Source of the DNA: a virus
DNA length: 64,000 bases
Strand: one strand, 5' to 3'
IMG/VR virus record: IMGVR_UViG_3300034103_001892
Location: 1 to 64,000 of that record
Positions 16,901 through 25,174 of this stretch are shown piece by piece. The first letter of the stretch is position 1, and every line of letters starts with the position of its first letter. A program made the position numbers and the translations under genes. Below the pieces are notes generated by a model. It was not told the origin of the DNA, searched no databases, and saw only the letters and a program-made list of their open reading frames with translations.

Positions 16901-19900
16901 TCCCTGTTAAACTAATATTACCCGTGTTTACATTACCTGCAATAACATTTGCTGATAAATTAGCACCAAGTGCGTTTAGATAACCACCTTGGCCTGTGAT
17001 TTGATTAATAACAATGTTACCACCATTGGCTGTAATACCGCCCGCGGTGTCAACCAAAATGCTGTCTGCTGTAAAGCTGTTAGCAACTCCAACTGTGCCG
17101 GCAATGTCTACATTCCCGTTAACATTGAGATCGCTTAAAACGTTGCCAGTTAGGCTAATGTTGCCGGTGTTTACATTTCCAGCAACAATATTTGCTGATA
17201 AATTAGCACCAACTGCGTTTAGATAACCACCTTGGCCTGTGATTTGGTTGATAGTGATGTTGCCTGAGTTAGCAGTGATGCCACCTACAGTGTCAACCAA
17301 CAAACTGTCAGCAGTTAGGCTGTTGGCAATATCTACTACGCCAGAAACATTAACATTACCATTTACTCTTAAATTACTTAGAACGTTGCCAGTTAAACTA
17401 ATATTAGTTGCATTAAGATTAGCACCAGAAATGTTTCCTTGGGCTGATACAGCACCGCCTGCTCCAGTTACTTCTGTCAAGATTAAATTACCACCAGTGA
17501 TATTCGCTCCAGCACTGGTGTTTACCAACAAGTAACCTGTGTTAACATTGGCAGCAACTATATTACCTGTAGATACATTTCCACTTATTACATTACCCGC
17601 AGCAGATATCAACCCATTGGTATTGATATTTGCTCCTGTAACATTACCTGATGCGCTGACACTATTGCCAGTTACAATGTTACCAGATACAGTACCAGTT
17701 GCAAAAACATTACTGGATAATATATTGCCACTTGCACTAATTGCACCAACAGTGTTAAAATTGCCTGCTGTGACATTGCCAGTTACAGACAAACTTGTAC
17801 CAGTGGCAGCACCAATATTTGGTGTTGTAAGATTAGCACCTGCCTTGACTGAAATATTGCCACCGCCGTCAAACGCTGTAGTGTTGTTGTCCACCTTGGC
17901 GGAAAATACAGTGCCTACAAGGCTGATACCAGCTTGTGTGTTGGCCGAGTAGACCTGGCTGGTGCTGAACAAGTCAAACACGATGTTGCTGGTGCCAAAC
18001 GTAATGGTACCTTGCGGCTCAGCAACCACGTAGGCCGAGCCTTTGTTCACATTGCCAGATTCAGTGAAGAAGTAGGAGTTCAGACTCAAGGCATGGGCAC
18101 TGTCGGTGCCGTATTCGTCAGCATCCGTGCTTCGCGTGATCGCTGTTGCGTTGCTCCAAGTATACACACCGTTGAGCACAGCATTGCCTTCGTTCTTGAC
18201 CAGGATCCTGGTACCAATGGTCTGCACGTTGGCCGTGTCAATGAGATTGAACGAACCAGTGGTGGTGATGGTGGCACCTATGCCGTTGCCAGCTCCGTTG
18301 GGCTGTGCGTAGGTGATGGTACCACCTGTGGTTGTGGCCAAGTTGGCCGTGGTAGATACAAATACCTGCTCGTGATAAGTAAGTCCCGTAGCCACCAAGT
18401 TATCAACATAGATCTTGGTAGCCGCATCTTGATTCTGCATAGGATCAAGAAGATTGTTGATGTAGTTGCTGTCAGCGTTGATGTTACCGGCTGCATTAAG
18501 AGTGATGTCACTGGATCCACCGCTGGCGATAGTGATGCCACCAGTGCTGGCTACTTTTGCTGTGTTTACATTACCACTATTGACATTGCCCGTGGCTGAC
18601 ACTATGCCTGTATTAACATTAACACCATTTAGGTTTCCTGGTGCAGTCAATGCGCCATCTTGGCCAAATATCCAGTTTTGCGATGTTCCTCCAGTATTGG
18701 CCCTAATGCTAACATCCGTATTAGCATATAACTCAGCAGTTACCGCCCCCATAAACAACGCGGTAGTATCATCAGCAGTAGTTGTTAGATATGCGGAGTT
18801 GGCTCCGTAAGTAGTAAAGTCTAGTTTAGAAAATCCTAATCCGCTAATTGGTCCTGGTACTGTTAAGTTGCCGTTCGTGCCAAAGGTCCAGGTGTTTCCA
18901 CCAGCTACAACACTTACGTTGCCACTGTTGTTCAGCGTAGGTGAATTTAAATTACCGCTTGTGATGTTGCCAGCAACACTTATGGTATTGCCATATGTGA
19001 TTTCTTTGCTGGTGGTATTGTAGAACATGACCTGGGCTGTGTTGGCCACATCATTTCTAACTGGAGCCACAGTGAATGTGTTAGCGGTGGTTTGATCCAA
19101 GTTGGCGCCGGTGGCATTCAATATGATTGAATTATTGCCTTGGTTTGTATAACCAGCACTTGCTCCAATGGCCACGGCATACTGACCTTGTGTGCCTGCT
19201 CCAGCACTGGCTCCAATAGCCACCGAATTGATGCGTTGATTGGCTGCCCCCGCACCGCCGCCAATGGCCACTGCGGCATTGCCTTGAACAGTTGATCCAG
19301 CACCTGCACCAATGGCCACTGATTCTTCACCCTGTGTTTGTTGACCAGCACCGCCGCCAATGGCCACTGAAAATTGACCCTGGTCTTCTTGGCCAGCAAA
19401 CAAACCAACGGCCACTGCCTGGGTGCCTTGTGAGTTATTGCCAGCAAGACCGCCAATGGCCACTGCATTGTCACCTTGTAAATTATAGCCAGCAAGGCCG
19501 CCAACAGCCACTGCACCAGAGCCTTGATTGGTTGATCCAGCACTTTGGCCAATGGCCACAGCTTCATCGCCTTGACTACCAGTAAAGGTCAATGTTCCAC
19601 TTGGGGTAAAACCAGCTGACGCCGATATTTCTAATGTTGTTGAGTTGGTCACGGTGACCACAGTTATGTTTCCGAAGAATCCAGTGCCGCTTATGATCAT
19701 GCCTGGTCCAATACCAGTGGTACTGGTAACTACCAGGGTGGTAGATGGAGATTCTGCACCCGAAACATAGTTGGTTGAGACGCTGCCACCGGCTCCGGCT
19801 GTGTTGCCAATGGCCACTGAGTTGTTGCCTTGTCTGTTGTTGCCGGCCAGCGATCCAATGGCCACTGCGGCATTGCCTTGACTAATTTGTCCAGCATTTA

Positions 19901-22900
19901 GGCCAAAGGCAATTGAGTTGCCCACAGTGCCTTTGATTTTAATATTGCCCAGGGGCAATGTCAATGCACCACTTGAGTCAAATCTCCATATATTACCATT
20001 GATATTACCGTATCTATCACCTGTCACTATGTTTACATTGCCTGCACCGTGACTGATACCGTTGTAGCCCACGCCTGTAGACAGATACAGATCTCCGCCT
20101 GGCACTGAACAGCCATCGGTATTGCCTGCACTGATGCGAAGATCAAAGCCTTTCTCACTGGCAAGGGTGGTTTGCGTTGAGATCCGTCCCGGAACACTAT
20201 TGGTTGCTGGAACAGTCAAGTTGCCAGTTGAGCCAAATGTCCAGGTATTGCCACTGGCCACAACACTTATGTTGCCACTGTTGTTCAGTGTGGCTGAAAT
20301 GAGATTACCGCCTGAAATGTTGGCAGTGGTTGTGATATTACCTGTGCCACCGATAGTATTGCTACCTAAATTGCTCAACAAAGTAGTTACATTACTATTT
20401 CCGTAAGAACTTACAATACCAGTAAGTTGTGAGCCATTACCAATAAAATAATTGCCTGTGACATTGCCAGTTGCACTAATCAATCCACCTGTCAACACAT
20501 TGCCAGCAGTGATGTTGCCCGTGGCTGATACTAAGCCGCTGGTAATTAGGTTGCCGCCGGTGACGTTGCCAGTGACAGTAGCAGCACCGGTGACCGCCAA
20601 AGTCCCAATATTGGCCGTGCCCGTGGTGGTTATGTTTCCGCCAGTGATGTTGCCGGTAGCAGAGATCAAGCCACCAGTAGTCAAATTGCCACCAGTGACA
20701 TTGCCAGTTGCGGTGATAAAGGAACTGGCGCTGATAGAACTTGACACTGCAATGCTACCAGCAACTGTGGCACTACCAGTCAATGCCAATGTTGCAATGT
20801 TGGCTGTGCCTGTGGTGGTTAAGTTGCCACCTGTGATGTTGCCAGTGGCATCAACTCTGCCGCCAGTGGTAATATTTCCGCCAATCACGTTACTGGTTGC
20901 TGATACTATTCCAGTTGAAAGTAAATTTCCACCAGATATATTAGCAGATGAAACAATGTTACCTGTAGCAGTCACACGACCACTAGTGGTTAAGTTACCA
21001 CCAACAACGTTGCCCACTGCAACCACTGATTCAGTGACGTTTAGATTTGCTGCATTGACGTTTGCGCTGGTTACAATGTTGCCAACTGCTGTGACCAAAC
21101 CTTGAGAAACTATGTTGCCTGCTGCTACATTTGAGGTAGACGTTATATTACCAACAGCAGTGATCAATCCGTTAGTGGTTATGTTGGCACCAGTTACGTT
21201 CCCAGATGCGTTTACTAAATTTGTTACAGATAAATTATTGCCTTGTAAATTACCAGTGGCTGAAATATTGCCTGTGGAACTTATTGTTCCAGTTGCATTT
21301 ATATTTCCGGCATTTACGTTTGCAGTGGTGTTTACGTTTCCAACGGCAGATATCAAACCAGATGAGTTTAAGGTAGACGCAGAAACATTTCCTGTTGCGC
21401 TGATGTTTTGTGCAGCGGTAATAGATCCGGTTGTGGTAATGTTTCCTGAATTGACATTTCCAACTGCGCTGATGTTGCCAGATGAATTTACATTGGCTGC
21501 GTTGACATTACCGGCAGAAATTACATTGCCTGTAGCTGTGATCACGCCAGCTGTGGCAATGTTTCCACCAACAATATTACCAGTGGCAGTTACTAGTCCA
21601 GCGGTGCTAATGTTTCCACCAACTACGTTGCCACTAGCAGTGAGCACACCGGCTGTGGTTATATTACCACCAATGACATTACCAGCCGCAGAAACTACCT
21701 GTGATGAATTTAGATTATTTGCATTTACATTACCACTTACACTTAGTTGACTGAGTGTGCCAACTGCGGTCAAACTTGATATCAATACATTTGAACTTAA
21801 AGTATCGCCAGTTACTAAACCAGCAGGCGCATTAATTGACGCGGTAGTTGCGTTTGTTATTTGGCCTCGTGGATCAACTGTTAACACTGGGATTGATGAA
21901 CTACTACCATAGGTGTTGGCTGTCACACCTGTGTTAGATATAAAAAATTGTGTTCCGTTTAAACTTAGACCAATGCCAGCAGTGTAACTACCAGCGCCGC
22001 TGAACTGTTGCCAAACAATGTTGGTTGTGCCAATTGTAACCGGCGAATTGGTTATACAAACATAACCAGTGTCGGCGTTGGTTGCTCCAGTTTCTATAAA
22101 TGTAAAGGCACTGGGTATTTCAGATGGCAAATCAAAATCTGTTGATCGTGTTAAAACAAACTGTGCTGTAGCGTTACCAGTGTTAGTAACAATGTAGATA
22201 CCGTTGTAGGGTTGGTTTAGCCCAACTTCGTTTTTGACCAAAACTCTTGCGTTTGCAGAAACAGCAGTGCTGTCAATTGACAGCAACCCATTGGTTGTGG
22301 CTGTGATTGTTGCACCTACACCATCAGTGCCATTGTTGTAGACATAGGTTGGCAATGTTGTGGCAGTTGCCAGCAACACTGACGCTTTTACATCTAAGCC
22401 TTGAGCTACACTGTCAACATAAAATTTTGTAGCAGCATCTTGCGCCTGCACAGGATTGGCCAACCAGTTAACCACTGCGTTGCTGAAAACCAAGTTCCCG
22501 CCAGGCGCAAAGGTAATGTTACCAGTTGAGTTAACAGTGTTTGCAGTTACTGAGCCAACCACTGATAGGTTACCAGTGGTGGTGTTTGCAGAAACAGCAA
22601 GACCAGCAGCAGCCACTGTGGTTGCTGAGATACCCACAGCATTTACATTAGCAGCCGAAGTGATATTGCCAGAAGTTGAAACAGTGCTGTTGCTGACAAT
22701 AGGACGGAAAAAGATTGTTTGAGCGGCGCCAACTTCAAGACTTTGAATATTATTGACTGTAAAGACAACATTGGCATTAGCGGATGGTATGTTTACCGTG
22801 GTACCACCAAACTGAATGTTTGGCGCTGCTGCGGCAAGTACACCACTTAAAAATCTACCATTACCAAAATAATAATCAACGTTTAAATTACCAGCAAGTT

Positions 22901-23210
22901 CCAGTCCACCGCTGCCAAGATATATGGTATTAAATCTTGCACTGGGGCTACCTAGGTCATACACATTGTCCACTGCCGGAACAATCGAACTTTTAACCTG
23001 TGTAATACCTATACCTGACGGTGCCAGCACCAAATTACCGTTTATATTGGTAGTGGTGATAGAATTATTAGCAATTCTGACGTTACTGTTGACCGGACCA
23101 TTTGACCAAATTTGATCAAAGTTTTCGTTGATTGCTATAAAAGCATTGCGTAACGGATCGCCGGTGCCATCATTGGGTGCTGCCCCAACATCAATGATAT
23201 TTTGTGACAT
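13989..23210 (-). CDS. Giant tail fibre protein, repeat-rich
   Basis: 3,073 residues, the largest gene in the window. The N-terminus MSQNIIDVGAAPNDGTGDPL...AFIAINENFDQIW is the usual start of marine T4-type fibres and probably joins the baseplate or a proximal fibre. Most of the chain is xSGN/xTGN repeats (GNISATGNVxGGNI), predicted to form a long trimeric beta-helical shaft. Distinct modules: a globular insert starting DAATKFYVDS (residues about 262-440) and a second copy starting DAATKIYVDN (about 1585-1775), twelve 16-residue YadA-head-like repeats (about 1093-1365), three 81-residue repeats (about 1917-2158), and 68-residue GNGSxLxGI repeats (about 2590-2742). Late promoter upstream. The stop overlaps the next adhesin gene by four bases. 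Confidence 0.8.
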   Translation of the reverse strand: MSQNIIDVGAAPNDGTGDPLRNAFIAINENFDQIWSNGPVNSNVRIANNSITTTNINGNLVLAPSGIGITQVKSSIVPAVDNVYDLGSPSARFNTIYLGSGGLELAGNLNVDYYFGNGRFLSGVLAAAAPNIQFGGTTVNIPSANANVVFTVNNIQSLEVGAAQTIFFRPIVSNSTVSTSGNITSAANVNAVGISATTVAAAGLAVSANTTTGNLSVVGSVTANTVNSTGNITFAPGGNLVFSNAVVNWLANPVQAQDAATKFYVDSVAQGLDVKASVLLATATTLPTYVYNNGTDGVGATITATTNGLLSIDSTAVSANARVLVKNEVGLNQPYNGIYIVTNTGNATAQFVLTRSTDFDLPSEIPSAFTFIETGATNADTGYVCITNSPVTIGTTNIVWQQFSGAGSYTAGIGLSLNGTQFFISNTGVTANTYGSSSSIPVLTVDPRGQITNATTASINAPAGLVTGDTLSSNVLISSLTAVGTLSQLSVSGNVNANNLNSSQVVSAAGNVIGGNITTAGVLTASGNVVGGNISTAGLVTATGNIVGGNIATAGVITATGNVISAGNVNAANVNSSGNISAVGNVNSGNITTTGSITAAQNISATGNVSASTLNSSGLISAVGNVNTTANVNAGNINATGTISSTGNISATGNLQGNNLSVTNLVNASGNVTGANITTNGLITAVGNITSTSNVAAGNIVSQGLVTAVGNIVTSANVNAANLNVTESVVAVGNVVGGNLTTSGRVTATGNIVSSANISGGNLLSTGIVSATSNVIGGNITTGGRVDATGNITGGNLTTTGTANIATLALTGSATVAGSIAVSSSISASSFITATGNVTGGNLTTGGLISATGNITGGNITTTGTANIGTLAVTGAATVTGNVTGGNLITSGLVSATGNITAGNVLTGGLISATGNVTGNYFIGNGSQLTGIVSSYGNSNVTTLLSNLGSNTIGGTGNITTTANISGGNLISATLNNSGNISVVASGNTWTFGSTGNLTVPATNSVPGRISTQTTLASEKGFDLRISAGNTDGCSVPGGDLYLSTGVGYNGISHGAGNVNIVTGDRYGNINGNIWRFDSSGALTLPLGNIKIKGTVGNSIAFGLNAGQISQGNAAVAIGSLAGNNRQGNNSVAIGNTAGAGGSVSTNYVSGAESPSTTLVVTSTTGIGPGMIISGTGFFGNITVVTVTNSTTLEISASAGFTPSGTLTFTGSQGDEAVAIGQSAGSTNQGSGAVAVGGLAGYNLQGDNAVAIGGLAGNNSQGTQAVAVGLFAGQEDQGQFSVAIGGGAGQQTQGEESVAIGAGAGSTVQGNAAVAIGGGAGAANQRINSVAIGASAGAGTQGQYAVAIGASAGYTNQGNNSIILNATGANLDQTTANTFTVAPVRNDVANTAQVMFYNTTSKEITYGNTISVAGNITSGNLNSPTLNNSGNVSVVAGGNTWTFGTNGNLTVPGPISGLGFSKLDFTTYGANSAYLTTTADDTTALFMGAVTAELYANTDVSIRANTGGTSQNWIFGQDGALTAPGNLNGVNVNTGIVSATGNVNSGNVNTAKVASTGGITIASGGSSDITLNAAGNINADSNYINNLLDPMQNQDAATKIYVDNLVATGLTYHEQVFVSTTANLATTTGGTITYAQPNGAGNGIGATITTTGSFNLIDTANVQTIGTRILVKNEGNAVLNGVYTWSNATAITRSTDADEYGTDSAHALSLNSYFFTESGNVNKGSAYVVAEPQGTITFGTSNIVFDLFSTSQVYSANTQAGISLVGTVFSAKVDNNTTAFDGGGNISVKAGANLTTPNIGAATGTSLSVTGNVTAGNFNTVGAISASGNILSSNVFATGTVSGNIVTGNSVSASGNVTGANINTNGLISAAGNVISGNVSTGNIVAANVNTGYLLVNTSAGANITGGNLILTEVTGAGGAVSAQGNISGANLNATNISLTGNVLSNLRVNGNVNVSGVVDIANSLTADSLLVDTVGGITANSGNITINQITGQGGYLNAVGANLSANIVAGNVNTGNISLTGNVLSDLNVNGNVDIAGTVGVANSFTADSILVDTAGGITANGGNIVINQITGQGGYLNALGANLSANVIAGNVNTGNISLTGNVLSNLNVNGNASITGILDVANSITADSILVDTIGGITANGGNININQITGQGGNLNAVGISVSGNISGNNITLGNNLSTTGNITAGYFIGDGSQLTNVSIAAGSAIENGNSNVRVAANGNVSVGTYGTIPAVFANTGLYATGLISATGNVDVGSTLNVTSNAAITGNISGGNISASGNISGTYFLGNGSLLSGIITSVANINNGTSNLRIDTAGGNIQANVAGTANIFTINASGIQTSGNASANNLSISNVTNIGVLSVSGNITANGVVTVDGNVTAANLISNGTVSAQGNVIGGNINTAGVVSATGNVVSVANVSGGNILSSLLISAAGNVTGANITSNGAVIALGNVTGGNVNSDGRVSAAGNIVTTANVTGGNLLTSGVLNLTGGTPYNTATLSGGNIILNNGAGDTPGLHFYQGNNDNFGIDVEAGTLRFVKNLDEAGGSAVGRVDSNGNIIAVGQLQGASASVSGNVTGGNIITGGFISATGNITGNYFFGNGSQLSGIITSVANINNGTSNIRIETSGGNIQANVGGTANVWTLASTGEYVSGEISASGNITGNFFFGNGSQLSGIITSVANINNGNSNVRIDSSGGNVAANVGGTANVLVLANTGAFVTGVVSASGNITGNFFIGNGSQLTGIANASSVYSVISLQGNVAGNSAGNVTINAGNVSGTLIPRAGNGIGMVGNATTGVITISVLDSLNDGIFWAGNNSAGLVSDSIDAPNVDNGLVTDSTISNSYDLGPLEYGTSSIISANLIPDNPFVYTLGNTSFPFLSLSVADINSTGNITTTKNVSATGNITAAFFSGDGSALSNVSGSNIRSGNSNVSVTAANGNIALSVTGNSNAVVFAPGLTTFKGNLVPDASNIYSLGSSTLRWTNLWISGNTITLGNIVLNDDNATDFSVYTSNGTTPANVKAQFINTLAYGYNSANLSASGNVSNAFNALSSGPITINSEVTITVNSGAFWTIV
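14985..15440 (-). repeat. 68-residue repeats in the giant fibre
   Basis: At least two full tandem units of about 204 bases, each reading FFGNGSQLSGIITSVANI, then NNGTSNIRI, GGNIxANVxGTANV, and SASGNITGN. A further diverged unit lies at about 16200-16350. Confidence 0.65.
16735..17460 (-). repeat. Three tandem 243-base repeats in the giant fibre
   Basis: Three 81-residue units, each with LxVNGN, DIANSxTADS, LVDTxGGITANxGNI, INQITGQGGxLNA and NTGNISLTGN. The DNA match ATAACCACCTTGGCCTGTG recurs exactly 243 bases apart (16981 and 17224), pointing to fairly recent duplication. Confidence 0.75.
17890..18510 (-). other. GC-richer module in the giant fibre
   Basis: Second copy of the DAATKxYVDN globular module. 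Lines counted by hand within it give about 52-55% G+C against about 33% in a neighbouring repeat line, and codon choice shifts with it. This looks like a recombined fibre module. Confidence 0.5.
19115..19930 (-). repeat. Twelve 48-base YadA-head-like repeats
   Basis: Encodes 16-residue units of the form xAVAIGxxAGxxxQGx, like the SVAIG left-handed beta-roll repeats of YadA-type trimeric adhesin heads. CCAATGGCCAC recurs about every 48 bases. One unit is interrupted by a roughly 75-residue insert (about 19580-19800). Confidence 0.75.
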
Positions 23211-23223
23211 TATTTTGAGTTTC

Positions 23224-23239
23224 CCGATATATTTATCGG
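23224..23239 (-). promoter_or_regulatory. Late promoter core within an inverted repeat (giant fibre)
   Basis: Minus strand CCGATAAATATATCGG: core ATAAATA (23236-23230) inside CCGATA/TATCGG arms. It ends 19 bases before the ATG at 23210. Confidence 0.65.
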
Positions 23240-23245
23240 AAAAGT

Positions 23246-25174
23246 TTATTGCACCGGACGGTATTGCTGATTAGTACGAGGGTATGTTGATCCTGAAGTT
23301 GGACGCAACCACATTTTTTGTGGGGGCCAAGCATTGCCAGTTATGGGTCTAGTTGGTACGTATCTTAGATAATTGTTGCCTGCCTCACGAAGTCCTCTAT
23401 AACTAACCGGTCCTGGCGGCAGTGGTATACTGTTGTCTGTAATTGCCCCAGTTTGTTGATAAGCAGCTAGATATTGTAATGCTTGGTTTTGTGTTAGATT
23501 TGGATAGTTTTCTGCCACAGTGGCGAAATATCCTGACACTTGTGGACTGGCCATACTGGTTCCACCAAGCTTGGCTAGGAAATAGGCTGGATTTCTAGGA
23601 TCTGCTACACCTGCTGCATTGTATGAGCTCATGATGTTAGACCCTGGCGCAAAAACATTTACAGCACTGCCTGCACTGCTGGTATCATCTAACTGTTCTA
23701 CTGGTAAAGACCCAATGTTACCAACCACCGCGATGCTTTCATAATTAGCAGCGCCAAATATTCCTCTATTTGCATGCGCTGGTGCTGGTAATCTATTGTG
23801 ATACTTTGGCGTATATAAAGCAAATGTGCCAATGGTTGCGAATATTAAATTCAAATAATTATTGTATCTATCGCTGTTGTTGACCATGCCGGCTTCATTG
23901 TATTGATTCCCAGCTGCTGCACACCATATGATTCCTTCTTTAGCCCCATCAAGTATTGCTGCTTCCGCTGCTGCATCTTGATTGGTATAGAAAAACAAAA
24001 TAACACCATATATGTCTATGTAATCTTTATACAATTGTACACCTGCATTGTACCATTGTTGTGGAATCCAATTTCCATTGTACGCAGCTTGCAACGAAGT
24101 TTGTCCTGCCGGTGCTGTTGCTGGATAATTCTGTGTGGTGTTTGTTGGATTATAAAACAGTTGATTACTCTGTATTGATCCATTGCTGGGATTTCTAGGA
24201 AAGGTATTGGCAATTAGTCCAAAACTCATGTTTACCACTGTGGGATTTTTCCTACCAGTTCGTGGATTCACTGTTTTTATATTATTATGCCAATAACGAA
24301 TATAGTTAACTAACTGAGTCAAACTTGGTGTGCTGGTGCCATTGGTTTGTTCGCTGTATGGACTAATGTTATAGATGTTGGCATTTTGTGCCCAACCGCA
24401 GGTATTGCCCGCCATGATTCCAGCAACGTGCATGCCATGCCCATTGTTGCCTGCTGAGCCTGCACTGTAGTTATATGTGCCTGCCGGTTGTCCTGTGACC
24501 TGCGGATTCAAACCCCACCAATTAAATTGCACAACTCTACTGCCACCGGTGCCATCAGGATTTACTGCATATTCTGGATGGTCAGGTAGAATGTTTCCAT
24601 CAAATACCACACAGTCAACATTAAGCCCAGATGCAGTGGTGGTTATACCCGCAGTTTGATTTGCTGTACCACCAGGCCATCCCCAATTTGAAATTTGTTG
24701 ACCGTTGGTGCAACGCAGTAATCCCCAATTTTTCATGTTGGCTGCATTGGTATCACTTTTATCCCAACCATCGGAAAACTCATATCCAAGCGGAACTGGC
24801 TTAACACCTGTTAAATGCGGAGCTAGCTCAACTGCCAACACTCTTGGATCGGTTTGAAGTTTTGTTGCTTCTTCTACACTGAGTTGATATTGAGTGCTTC
24901 TGCAAGTTGGCATTCTGTCAGAACATGCAACTATTCTTGTTGGAGCAAACCCACGGGATCCGTTGGACTCCATTTCATCGTAAAAATTTTCTTGATCTTC
25001 ATAGCTGTGCAGAGTAACCACGTAATCCAAAGCACCCAAGGACGAAGATTGCAATTCTGGCACTGGAAGATCTGTAAAATAAACATTTTGTTTTGTGTAT
25101 TCGTACAAAGCTTCCACGCTTGGATTTGGGCCAAGTTCTCTAAGTATTTTTTCTGCAATGTTACTGTAAATCAT
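23246..25174 (-). CDS. Subtilisin-like serine protease (S8) in the fibre locus
   Basis: 642 residues with a complete subtilase triad: D192 in VVFDGNILPDHPEY, H246 in GHGMHVAGIMAGN, S540 in GGTSMASPQVSG; an oxyanion Asn is likely in WCAAAGNQYN. The first 130 residues (LDYVVTLHSYEDQENFYDEM ... TDPRVLAVELAPHL) resemble an I9-type inhibitor propeptide, so the enzyme may mature by self-cleavage. There is no clear signal peptide or membrane segment, and the tail is Pro/Arg-rich. It sits between fibre genes in one minus-strand run, sharing TAATG with the upstream fibre gene, so I infer a virion- or fibre-associated protease. It could process fibres, act on host surface proteins, or be an independent enzyme carried with the locus. 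Confidence 0.85.
   Translation of the reverse strand: MIYSNIAEKILRELGPNPSVEALYEYTKQNVYFTDLPVPELQSSSLGALDYVVTLHSYEDQENFYDEMESNGSRGFAPTRIVACSDRMPTCRSTQYQLSVEEATKLQTDPRVLAVELAPHLTGVKPVPLGYEFSDGWDKSDTNAANMKNWGLLRCTNGQQISNWGWPGGTANQTAGITTTASGLNVDCVVFDGNILPDHPEYAVNPDGTGGSRVVQFNWWGLNPQVTGQPAGTYNYSAGSAGNNGHGMHVAGIMAGNTCGWAQNANIYNISPYSEQTNGTSTPSLTQLVNYIRYWHNNIKTVNPRTGRKNPTVVNMSFGLIANTFPRNPSNGSIQSNQLFYNPTNTTQNYPATAPAGQTSLQAAYNGNWIPQQWYNAGVQLYKDYIDIYGVILFFYTNQDAAAEAAILDGAKEGIIWCAAAGNQYNEAGMVNNSDRYNNYLNLIFATIGTFALYTPKYHNRLPAPAHANRGIFGAANYESIAVVGNIGSLPVEQLDDTSSAGSAVNVFAPGSNIMSSYNAAGVADPRNPAYFLAKLGGTSMASPQVSGYFATVAENYPNLTQNQALQYLAAYQQTGAITDNSIPLPPGPVSYRGLREAGNNYLRYVPTRPITGNAWPPQKMWLRPTSGSTYPRTNQQYRPVQ

Noticed and set aside
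17934-18599. Open frame of 221 codons on plus, opposite the giant fibre
   Set aside because: Arises from the GC-rich fibre module on minus; low-complexity composition, no ribosome site, no family resemblance.
20452-21750. Two long plus-strand open frames rich in Pro/Val/Leu (about 215 codons each)
   Set aside because: They are the complementary reading of the TGN/GGN repeats of the fibre gene; the repeat makes the antisense frame open by chance.
13989-23210. Dense short repeats resembling a CRISPR array
   Set aside because: Units vary in length, stay in one reading frame and encode SGN/TGN protein repeats; no constant repeat with unique spacers.
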